From Hypericibacter adhaerens (GTDB taxonomy: Bacteria > Pseudomonadota > Alphaproteobacteria > Dongiales > Dongiaceae): 64,000 nucleotides of DNA. A program made the translations under genes and the position numbers. This document shows, piece by piece, positions 51,761 to 61,311 of this stretch. Position 1 is the first letter of the stretch. Each line of letters opens with the position of its first letter. Location: assembly GCF_008728835.1 (NCBI RefSeq), contig NZ_CP042582.1, positions 3,708,217-3,772,216 on the forward strand. The letters are read 5' to 3'. The notes below the pieces were generated by a model. The model ran no database searches. It was not told the DNA's origin and worked only from the letters and a program-made list of their open reading frames with translations.

Positions 51761-53347
51761 ATGAAATTTGACGTGAAGGGCATGCTGCTTGGAAAAGCCA
51801 TGCTGCTTGGGGCCGCCGCGCTGCTGGCCATCGCCACGGCCGGCAGCCTGCCGGCCGCCGCTGCCGGCGACCCGACGACGCTCGTCGTCGGCAAGGCCGG
51901 CGACGTGGACACCATGGATCCGGCCGTGACCGTGACCAACAACAGCTGGACCGTGACCTATCCGGCCTATGAGCGGCTGGTGAAGTTCAAGGTCGAGAAC
52001 GGCAAGGGCAGCACCGAGGTCGAGGGCGACGTCGCGAAGTCCTGGACCGTCTCGGACGACGGGCTGCAATGGACCTTCACGCTCAATGACGGCCACAAGT
52101 TCGCCGACGGCACGCCGGTCGATGCCGCCGCCGTCAAATACAGCTTCGACCGCCTGTTCAAGGTCGCCAAGGGCCCGTCCGAGACGGTCGGCCCCGTGAC
52201 CGAGGTCCAGGTGGTGGATCCCCACACCGTCAAGTTCATCCTGAAGGAGCCGTTCGGTCCCTTCCTCGCCGGCCTCGCCACCAACGGCGCCTGCATCGTG
52301 AGCCCCGCCGCCCAGCAGCATGAGAAGGACGGCGATCTCGGCCAAGCCTATCTCGCCGAGCACACGCTGGGCTCCGGTCCCTACCAGGTGACGAGCTGGG
52401 AGAAGGACCAGCAGGTGGTGATGGAGGTCAATCCGCACTATGCGGGTCCCGCGCCCTCCTTCAAGAAGGTCGTGGTCAAGATCATCAAGGAAGCCTCCGC
52501 GCGGCGCCTGCAGCTCGAGAAGGGCGATATCGACATCGCCGAGGACCTGCCGGTCGACCAGTTCGACGCGCTGAAGAAGGCCGAAGGCGTCACGGTCGTC
52601 GACGAACCGAGCTTCCAGGTGACCTATCTCTATCTCAACAACACCCGTAAGCCGCTCGACGATGTCCGCGTGCGCCAGGCGATCTCCTACGCCGTGGACT
52701 ATAAGGGCATCATCGACGGCATCCTGCTCGGCAACGGCGTCCAGATGCGCGGGCCCGTGCCCGAAGGCCTCTGGGGCCATGACGATGCGAGCTTCCAGTT
52801 CACCACCGATGCGGCCAAGGCCAAGCAGCTTCTGGCCGATGCCGGCGTGAAGGGCCTGAAGCTCGGCTATCTCTATTCGAAGAAGGACCCGAACTGGGAA
52901 TCCATCGGCCTCATCCTGCAGCAGAACCTGGCCCCGCTCGGCATCACGGTCGAGATGCAGGAGTTCGCCTATCCCACGATGCGCGAGAAGCTGAACAGCA
53001 GCGATTTCGACATCGCGGCCGGCAACTGGACGCCGGACTATGGCGACCCCTACATGTTCATGAACTACTGGTACGATTCCAGCCTGCACGGCCTGCCCGG
53101 CAACCGCGCCTTCTACACCAACGCGAAGGTCGACGATCTGATCCGCAAGGCCGCGACCGCCGCGAATGTCGAGGAGCGGAAGAAGATCTATGCCGAGGCG
53201 CAGAAGATCGTGATCGAGGAGGCGCCCTATGTCCTCCTGTTCCAGGCGAACTACCAGGTCGCCATCCGTTCGGACGTCAAGGGCTTCATCTATAACCCGA
53301 TGACGCTCCAGATGTTCAACTTCGAGACCATGTCGCGGGCGCAATGA
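51761..53347 (+). CDS. Peptide-type ABC transporter substrate-binding protein (family 5)
   Basis: 528 residues. Signal peptide (MKFDVKGMLLGKAMLLGAAALLAIATAGSLPAAAA, cleavage near AAA-GD). Family-5 pattern: TLVVGKAGDVDTMDPAVT, YERLVKF, WTFTLNDGHKFADGTPVDAAAVKYSFDRLF, VRVRQAISYAVD and a long end domain. Binds oligopeptides, dipeptides, nickel or sugars; the operon with DppBCDF-like genes and the MlrC neighbour suggests peptides. GGGAGAAA precedes the ATG. It stands 250 bp before the permeases, with repeat family B in between. Confidence 0.9.
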   Translation: MKFDVKGMLLGKAMLLGAAALLAIATAGSLPAAAAGDPTTLVVGKAGDVDTMDPAVTVTNNSWTVTYPAYERLVKFKVENGKGSTEVEGDVAKSWTVSDDGLQWTFTLNDGHKFADGTPVDAAAVKYSFDRLFKVAKGPSETVGPVTEVQVVDPHTVKFILKEPFGPFLAGLATNGACIVSPAAQQHEKDGDLGQAYLAEHTLGSGPYQVTSWEKDQQVVMEVNPHYAGPAPSFKKVVVKIIKEASARRLQLEKGDIDIAEDLPVDQFDALKKAEGVTVVDEPSFQVTYLYLNNTRKPLDDVRVRQAISYAVDYKGIIDGILLGNGVQMRGPVPEGLWGHDDASFQFTTDAAKAKQLLADAGVKGLKLGYLYSKKDPNWESIGLILQQNLAPLGITVEMQEFAYPTMREKLNSSDFDIAAGNWTPDYGDPYMFMNYWYDSSLHGLPGNRAFYTNAKVDDLIRKAATAANVEERKKIYAEAQKIVIEEAPYVLLFQANYQVAIRSDVKGFIYNPMTLQMFNFETMSRAQ

Positions 53348-53455
53348 GCGCCTGAGGAGACCCCGGGGGCGGGTGCGGCCGAAAGGTTGCGTCCGCCCTC
53401 TGTGTTTCCGGGTACCCATTGTCATTCTTCTCCATCGCCGGCAACGCCCCCTATC

Positions 53456-53535
53456 GTCATCCCCGCAAAAGCGGGGATCCAACGCGAAGCTCGGCGCGCT
53501 GGATCAGGATGGATCCCCGCTTTCGCGGGGATGAC
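53456..53535. repeat. Intergenic palindromic repeat, family B, inside a transporter operon
   Basis: GTCATCCCCGCAAAAGCGGGGATCC at the left and GGATCCCCGCTTTCGCGGGGATGAC at the right are near-perfect inverted repeats. It lies between the binding-protein gene and the first permease gene on the same strand. Such a hairpin is commonly used to raise the stability or level of the upstream binding-protein transcript relative to the membrane subunits. Confidence 0.75.
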
Positions 53536-53597
53536 GTGGGAGTGAAGCTTCCACTCGTGGTCTTGGTCGACACAGGAGCAAAGAAAACACCACCGCC

Positions 53598-54614
53598 ATG
53601 TCCTTCCTGAACATCGTCCGCCGCCGGCTGCTGCTGCTGGTCCTGGTCGTCGTCGGCGTCTCGATCGTCACCTTCGTGATCTCGCACATGATCCCGGGCG
53701 ATCCCGCGCGGATGATGGCGGGCGATCGCGCCTCCAACGAGCTGGTGGCGGCGATGCGCGCCAAGCTCGGCCTCGACCGGCCGCTCTATGTGCAATATCT
53801 CAGCTACGCGCGCGACCTGCTGTCGGGCGATCTCGGCATCTCGATCCGCACCCAGCGTCCGGTCGCCGACGACATCGTCCGTTTCTTCCCCGCCACCATC
53901 GAGCTGGCGCTGGCCGCCATGGTCTTCGCCATCGCGCTCGGGATTCCCCTTGGCGTCATCTCCGCCGTGGCCAAGGACCGCGCCATCGACCAGGTCACCC
54001 GCACCCTTTCCGTCACCGGCATCTCCACCCCCGCCTTCTGGCTGGGCCTCCTGCTGATCTACCTCTTCTACGGACGGCTCGAATGGCTGCCGGGCTCGGG
54101 GCGCATCGACAGCGCCCTCACCCCGCCTCCCTTCGTCACGGGCTTCTATACGCTGGATGCCGCTCTGGCCGGCAACGGCGCCGCCTTTGTCAGCGCGGTC
54201 AAGCATCTGCTGCTGCCGGGCATCACGCTGGGCTTCCTCCATCTGGGCATCGTCACCCGTCAGATCCGCTCCTCCATGCTGGAGGTGCTGACCGAGGACT
54301 ATATCCGCACCGCCAAGGCCAGCGGCCTGTCGCGCCGGCGCATCCTGTTCGATCATGCGCTGCGCAACGCCCTCATCCCCTCGGTCACCATGATCGGGCT
54401 CGCCTTCGGCGACCTGCTCTATGGCGCGGTGCTGACCGAGACGGTCTATGCCTGGCCCGGCATGGGCAACTATGTCGTGCAGTCGATCAACGCGCTGGAT
54501 TTCCCGGCGATCATGGGCTTCACCGTGGTCGCCTCGACCGCCTATGTGCTGCTCAATCTCGTGGTCGATCTCACCTACATGTTCCTCGACCCGCAAATCC
54601 GGGGCGTGGGCTGA
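53598..54614 (+). CDS. Peptide-type ABC transporter permease, DppB-like
   Basis: 338 residues, six TM helices. VSIVTFVISHMIPGDPARMMAG and LGLDRPLYVQYLSYARDLLSGDLGISIRTQRPVADDI are the DppB/OppB N-terminal marks; EAA loop YIRTAKASGLSRRRILFDHALRNALIPSVTMIGLAFGDLLYG follows. The last codons are 2 bp from the next gene start. No strong Shine-Dalgarno directly before the ATG; AGGAGC is 18 bp upstream. Confidence 0.93.
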   Translation: MSFLNIVRRRLLLLVLVVVGVSIVTFVISHMIPGDPARMMAGDRASNELVAAMRAKLGLDRPLYVQYLSYARDLLSGDLGISIRTQRPVADDIVRFFPATIELALAAMVFAIALGIPLGVISAVAKDRAIDQVTRTLSVTGISTPAFWLGLLLIYLFYGRLEWLPGSGRIDSALTPPPFVTGFYTLDAALAGNGAAFVSAVKHLLLPGITLGFLHLGIVTRQIRSSMLEVLTEDYIRTAKASGLSRRRILFDHALRNALIPSVTMIGLAFGDLLYGAVLTETVYAWPGMGNYVVQSINALDFPAIMGFTVVASTAYVLLNLVVDLTYMFLDPQIRGVG

Positions 54615-54616
54615 CC

Positions 54617-55524
54617 ATGGCCAGCGACAGCACCGCGCCCCTCACGCCGGGACCCACGCCAGCTGTCGCCGCGCCCGCGGGCCGGATCGATTTCGCCTAT
54701 ATCTGGTATCAGCTCCGCGGCAGCCCGCTGACGCTGATCGGGCTCGGCATCATCCTCTTCGTGCTGCTGGTGATGCTGCTCGCCCCCTGGATCTCGCCCT
54801 ACGATCCCAACGCGCTCGACTTGCGCGCGCGGCTCGCGGCACCGGGCGCGATGCACTGGCTCGGCACCGACCAGGTCGGCCGCGACCTGCTCTCGCGCAT
54901 CATCTGGGGTTCGCGCGTCTCGGTCACGGTCGGTATCGCCATCGTCTTCTTCTCGATGAGCATCGGCACGGTGCTGGGCGCCTTCTCGGGTCTCGTGGGC
55001 GGCAAGACCGACACCGTCATCATGCGGTTCATGGACGTGCTGCTCTCCTTCCCCTCCTTCGTGATGGCGATGGCGCTGGCGGCGGCGCTGGGACCCGATC
55101 TGATCAACGCCATGCTGGCGATCGCCGTGGTGCGCATCCCGTTCTATGTCCGCCTCGCGCGCGGCCAGGCGCTCTCCTTGCGCGAGCGCGCCTATGTGAA
55201 GGCGGCGGTCACCTTCGGCGCCTCCAGGCGCCAGATCGTGCTGCGCCACATCATCCCCAACGCCATGGCGCCCATCATCGTCCAGAGCACGCTCGATATC
55301 GGCGGCGCCATCCTGACCGCCGCGGCCCTGAGCTTCATCGGGCTCGGCGCGCAGCAGCCGACGGCCGAATGGGGCGCCATGGTCAGCAGCGGCCGCGATT
55401 TTCTCCTCGACCAGTGGTGGTACCCGACCTTCCCCGGCCTGGCGATCCTGGTGACGGCGGTGGGCTTCAACCTGCTGGGCGACGGGCTGCGCGACATCTT
55501 CGATCCCCGGCTCAAGGGCAAGTG

Positions 55525-55525
<1 letters not shown>
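54617..55525 (+). CDS. Peptide-type ABC transporter permease, DppC-like
   Basis: 302 residues. DppC/OppC pattern: PYDPNALDLRARLAAPGAMHWLGTDQVGRDLLSRIIWGSRVSV, and EAA loop YVKAAVTFGASRRQIVLRHIIPNAMAPIIVQSTLDIG. Starts 2 bp after the DppB-like stop; its own TGA shares one base with the next ATG (TGATG at 55523-55527), so translation is coupled. A Pro/Ala-rich N-terminal tail of about 25 residues. Confidence 0.93.
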
Positions 55526-57594
<2,069 letters not shown>

Positions 57595-57625
57595 GAAGAG
57601 GCCAAGCCCTCGGCCTTTCCTTTTC

Positions 57626-57706
57626 TGTCATGCCCGGACTTGATCCGGGCATCCAGGGCCATCGCGCTCGATGCCCTGGATTGCCGGGTCAAGCCCGGCA
57701 ATGACA
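57626..57706. repeat. Intergenic palindromic repeat, family A, between convergent genes
   Basis: TGTCATGCCCGGACTTGATCCGGGCATCCAGGGC on the left is answered by GCCCTGGATTGCCGGGTCAAGCCCGGCAATGACA on the right: a long imperfect hairpin. It lies between the convergent ends of the dual ATPase gene and the M81 gene, ending 2 bp before the latter's stop codon, so it can serve both as a bidirectional terminator. Confidence 0.75.
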
Positions 57707-57708
57707 GG

Positions 57709-59163
57709 CTACGCAAACGGATTCGCCACCTTCGGCCAGTAGGGCCGGGTGATGTTGCGGTAAGGGATCGCGGCGAAGTCCTTCGTCAAGGCGCCGGGGG
57801 CCGCGGCGTAGAGCACGCGGGCTGCGATGGGCGCATAGCCGGCATGGAAATGCTGGGTCGATTTCACGATCACGAGCTTGCGGTTCGAGAGATCGATGCC
57901 GAGCTTGGTCATGCCCTCGGGATGGAACACCTGGGTGCGGAGCGTGGTCAGCACCAGATCGATGCCCCGGGCCGAGACCCAGACCGAAGGGCCCATCGGA
58001 TCGGGCGCCTCGCCGAAGCGCTGGGTCACCTGGTCGGCCACGGCGCGCACCGTCACCCTGAGATCGACCGGATCGCCCGAGGCCGGCCCGCATTTGCCGC
58101 CGACGCGCAGGTCGAGATTGGCGCCCACGCCCGCATCCATGCAGAACCGCACCGCGATCGGGTCCCAGTAATAGCCGGTCGCCACGTCGGTGATGCCGCG
58201 ATCGAGCATGCGGCGCAGGAAGAAGGTGGAATCGCCGGGCGCGCCGCCGCCGGCATTGTCGGTCACGTCGGCGATCACGACCGGGTTGCCGTTATGCGCG
58301 AGGCCTTCGTCCAGCGATTCGTCGACGGTGAGGAACCGAGGCGCGATCTTCTCCCGCATGGCGAAGACCTCTTGGCCCAGCTCTCTCGCCAGCTTGTCGG
58401 CCTTGGTCCGGTCGCCATCGGCCACGACCAGCGTCTTCACGCCCTCGTCCTTGACGTCGCCATAGGGAAAGCCGTGGCCGAGCGAGACCGAGAGGATCCC
58501 GTCCTTGCCTTCGAGCGCCTTCATCTTGTCGACGAAGCCGCGCAACGGCTGCTCGGTGGTGCGGAAGGTGCCGATCATGCGGCAATCGAAAGCCGCCATG
58601 ACCGGCTTGGTGCGCCCCTTGGCGGCGTCCTCGCAGAGCGCGAACAGCTCGGCCGCGCGCTCGGGGATGTCGACATGCGGATATTCCTTGTAGGCGACCA
58701 GTGCCGTCGCCTGCGTCACCATCGCCTCGGTGATATGGCAATGGAGATCGAGCTCGCCGCCGACCGCGGCCTTGGGCCCGACGATCTGGCGCACGCGGGT
58801 GAGAATGTCGCCTTCGCAATCGTCATAGCCGTCCGCGACCATCGCGCCGTGCAGCGCCAGCAGCACGACATCGACCGGCATGGCCGCGCGCACGCCGTCG
58901 AGGATCTCGTCGCGCAGGGTCTCGTAGGCGGCGCGCGTGATCACGCCCGCGGGCTCGGCATAGCTGCAGAGCCCTTCCACCACCTCGTGGCCTTTCGCCT
59001 CGGCCAGCCGGCGCCAGACGAAGAGCTGGGCGGAGCAATAGTTCTCCGGCCGTTTCGTGGCGTCGCCATGGGCCAGGAACCCGTCCTCGAAGCCTTTGAT
59101 GCTGGTGGGGATCGGCGAGAAGGTGTTGGTTTCGGTGTCGAGGCCGGCAATGAAGACGCGCAT
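57709..59163 (-). CDS. M81-family metallopeptidase, MlrC (microcystinase C)-like
   Basis: 484 residues from 59163 (GGAAGGGATC upstream). MRVFIAGLDTETNTFSPIPT is the typical M81 start; LALHGAMVADGYDDCEGDIL, GGELDLHCHIT, TDNAGGGAPGDST and STQHFHAGYAPIA carry candidate metal-binding His, Asp and Glu residues. MlrC cleaves linear peptides such as opened microcystin; most homologues have other, unknown peptide or amide substrates. The convergent peptide importer and the upstream DAO-like gene suggest a peptide-scavenging function. Confidence 0.9.
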   Translation of the reverse strand: MRVFIAGLDTETNTFSPIPTSIKGFEDGFLAHGDATKRPENYCSAQLFVWRRLAEAKGHEVVEGLCSYAEPAGVITRAAYETLRDEILDGVRAAMPVDVVLLALHGAMVADGYDDCEGDILTRVRQIVGPKAAVGGELDLHCHITEAMVTQATALVAYKEYPHVDIPERAAELFALCEDAAKGRTKPVMAAFDCRMIGTFRTTEQPLRGFVDKMKALEGKDGILSVSLGHGFPYGDVKDEGVKTLVVADGDRTKADKLARELGQEVFAMREKIAPRFLTVDESLDEGLAHNGNPVVIADVTDNAGGGAPGDSTFFLRRMLDRGITDVATGYYWDPIAVRFCMDAGVGANLDLRVGGKCGPASGDPVDLRVTVRAVADQVTQRFGEAPDPMGPSVWVSARGIDLVLTTLRTQVFHPEGMTKLGIDLSNRKLVIVKSTQHFHAGYAPIAARVLYAAAPGALTKDFAAIPYRNITRPYWPKVANPFA

Positions 59164-59390
59164 GATGATCCCTTCCAGGCAAAGCCGATCGGCGGTGCGG
59201 GGGAGAATAATCGCCGCGCCGGGCGGAGTCACCCGGCCAAGGGTGGGAACCAAAGGCGCACCGGTTGGCGTTCAGGCCTCGGGTTCAGTGTGACCGAGGC
59301 GCGCATCCCCAAGCCGGCCGGGATCGCTATAATTGGCGCGGCCGGCCCTGCCGACAGGCTCCATCAACGGCTTTCCGAGGAACCCCGCCC

Positions 59391-60377
59391 ATGCGCGCGA
59401 TGATTCTGGAGAAACCGCAAAGCGCGCTCAGGCTGCAGAACCGCCCGGGTCCGCCGCAGCCGGGACCGCACCAGGTGCTGATCCGGGTCCATGCCTGCGG
59501 CGTCTGCCGGACGGATCTTCATATCGTCGATGGCGAGCTGACCGAACCCAAGCTGCCGCTGGTGCCGGGCCATGAGATCGTCGGCACCGTCGCCGCGGTG
59601 GGCGCCGGCGTGGAGCGGCTGCGCGAGGGCGACCGGGTCGGCGTGCCCTGGCTGGGCTCGACCTGCGGGGAGTGCGACTATTGCCGCAGCGGCCGCGAGA
59701 ATCTCTGCGCGCGGGCCCGTTTCACCGGCTATCAGATCGATGGCGGCTTCGCCGACTACACGGTCGCCGACGAACATTTCTGCTTCCCGATCCCCGCGGG
59801 CTTCGGCGATGTCGAGGCGGCGCCCCTGCTCTGTGCCGGCCTGATCGGCTATCGCGCGCTCCGGCTCGCCGGGGATGCGCCTCGCCTCGGTCTCTATGGC
59901 TTCGGCGCCGCCGCGCATATCGCCATCCAGGTGGCGCGCCATCGCGGCCAGCAGGTCTTCGCCTTCACCAAGCCCGGCGACAGCGAGGGCCAGGATTTCG
60001 CGCGCAGCCTGGGCGCCGTCTGGGCGGGCGGGTCCGACGGCCCGCCGCCCGAGCCGCTCGATGCGGCCCTGATCTTCGCCCCCGTCGGCGCGCTGGTGCC
60101 GGCCGCCCTCCGGGCCACGGCCAAGGGCGGCACGGTCGTCTGCGCCGGCATCCATATGAGCGACATCCCGAGCTTCCCCTACCGGATCCTGTGGGAGGAG
60201 CGCATGGTCCGCTCGGTCGCCAATCTCACGCGCCGGGACGGTGAGGAGTTCCTCGCCATCGCCCAGAAGGTCCCGGTGCGCACGACGACCACGGCCTTCC
60301 CGCTGCCCGAAGCCAACGAGGCCCTGACGCGGCTGCGCGACGGCCGCATCGAGGGCGCGGCGGTGCTGGTGCCCTGA
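59391..60377 (+). CDS. Zinc-dependent alcohol dehydrogenase, AdhP-like
   Basis: 328 residues from 59391. Catalytic zinc: CGVCRTD, PGHEIVG. Structural zinc loop: CGECDYCRSGRENLC. Cofactor strand GLYGFGAAAHIAIQVA (the usual GxGxxG appears as GFGAAA). Medium-chain dehydrogenases of this propanol-preferring branch oxidise short alcohols with NAD. Slightly short for the family (about 340). GAGGAA lies about 10 bp before the ATG; another ATG is three codons later. Confidence 0.88.
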   Translation: MRAMILEKPQSALRLQNRPGPPQPGPHQVLIRVHACGVCRTDLHIVDGELTEPKLPLVPGHEIVGTVAAVGAGVERLREGDRVGVPWLGSTCGECDYCRSGRENLCARARFTGYQIDGGFADYTVADEHFCFPIPAGFGDVEAAPLLCAGLIGYRALRLAGDAPRLGLYGFGAAAHIAIQVARHRGQQVFAFTKPGDSEGQDFARSLGAVWAGGSDGPPPEPLDAALIFAPVGALVPAALRATAKGGTVVCAGIHMSDIPSFPYRILWEERMVRSVANLTRRDGEEFLAIAQKVPVRTTTTAFPLPEANEALTRLRDGRIEGAAVLVP

Positions 60378-60422
60378 GGGAAGCGAAAGTCGCGATCCGG
60401 AAAACCGGGGGCGGAGGGAAAG

Positions 60423-61100
60423 TTACGCAGCCTTCACGACGCGCGCCCTGATCTCGACGCCCAGCTTCTCGCGCAGCACCTGGAAGATGGCGGCGAGATT
60501 ATCCATGCTGGGATTGCCCTGGCTCGACAGCATCCGATGCAAGCTCTTGCTGGGCTTGGCGGTCTCGAGCGCCAGCGCTTCGAACCCCACCGTTGCGTTG
60601 ACGAGATCCCGCAGAATGAGACGCGCCGGTTCCGGCTCCCCATTGAGGAACAAGGTTGCCGCTTCGTCCAGCAGCGCCCTGGCAAAGGCCGGATCGCGCT
60701 TGGCCCGATCGGCAACCGTCTGCTTGAATTCGCGTGTCAAAGCCATGGGGGTCACCCTTTTGGTTCCCGGCTTGCGTGCCGATGCCTTACGAACCTTGTA
60801 CTCCGAGAACATCGCCTTCGCCCGCTCGATATCGGCCTGTTGGCGCTTTTTGGTGCCGCCGCCCAGCAGGATAACGAGTGTTTCACCGTCTTTCGCCAGA
60901 TAGACGCGATAACCCGGTCCCCAATCGATACGGCATTCGGCGATCGTGCCGATCCATTTCACGTTCGAGACAATTCCTGTTTCCAGGCGCAGGACGGCCG
61001 TCGCCACCTTGGCCGCCGCTTGCGAATCGAGGTCATCGAACCAGTCTCGATAAGGACTGGACCCGTCTGTGCGGACATATTCGACGACGGTCAATTTCAT
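60423..61100 (-). CDS. Fused HigB-like toxin and HigA-like antitoxin in one frame
   Basis: 225 residues. Residues 1-100 match phage-derived Gp49/HigB-like toxins of the RelE superfamily (DWFDDLDSQAAAKVATAVLRLE, GTIAECRIDWGPGYRVYLA, LVILLGGGTKKRQQADIERAKAMF). Residues about 119-225 match the addiction-module antidote family (ALTREFKQTVADRAKRDPAFARALLDEA, LRDLVNATVGFEALALET, KSLHRMLSSQGNPSMDNLAAIFQVLREKLGVEI), a helix-turn-helix DNA-binding protein. These are normally two overlapping genes. Met119 (ATG at 60746, AAAAGGG upstream) could be an internal start giving free antitoxin. A palindrome in the promoter fits autorepression. Confidence 0.85.
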   Translation of the reverse strand: MKLTVVEYVRTDGSSPYRDWFDDLDSQAAAKVATAVLRLETGIVSNVKWIGTIAECRIDWGPGYRVYLAKDGETLVILLGGGTKKRQQADIERAKAMFSEYKVRKASARKPGTKRVTPMALTREFKQTVADRAKRDPAFARALLDEAATLFLNGEPEPARLILRDLVNATVGFEALALETAKPSKSLHRMLSSQGNPSMDNLAAIFQVLREKLGVEIRARVVKAA

Positions 61101-61102
61101 CG

Positions 61103-61132
61103 ATTATATGGTAACATATAGGTTACTATCAA
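61103..61132 (-). promoter_or_regulatory. Promoter and operator of the toxin-antitoxin gene
   Basis: On the minus strand TTGATA (61132-61127), an 18-bp spacer, and TATAAT (61108-61103) form a near-consensus sigma-70 promoter. Within the spacer GTAAC (61111-61115) and GTTAC (61122-61126) make an inverted repeat with partial extension on both sides, a likely binding site for the helix-turn-helix antitoxin. The -10 box ends only 2 bp before the ATG at 61100. Confidence 0.7.
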
Positions 61133-61311
61133 GAGGTGAATTATGGGCCGATGACAGCCGAGCTTAGCATGGGAGTTGGCCTCCAAAGCAGCGTCTGGAA
61201 CCGCCTTGACCCGCCGAAAGCCCCCGACGCATTCTCCCGGGCGCCGGGGCTGGTGACGCCCGGCCTTCCCCCGTTCGGCTCCCAGGCGGCTTTCAGGAAA
61301 GAACCACAGGC

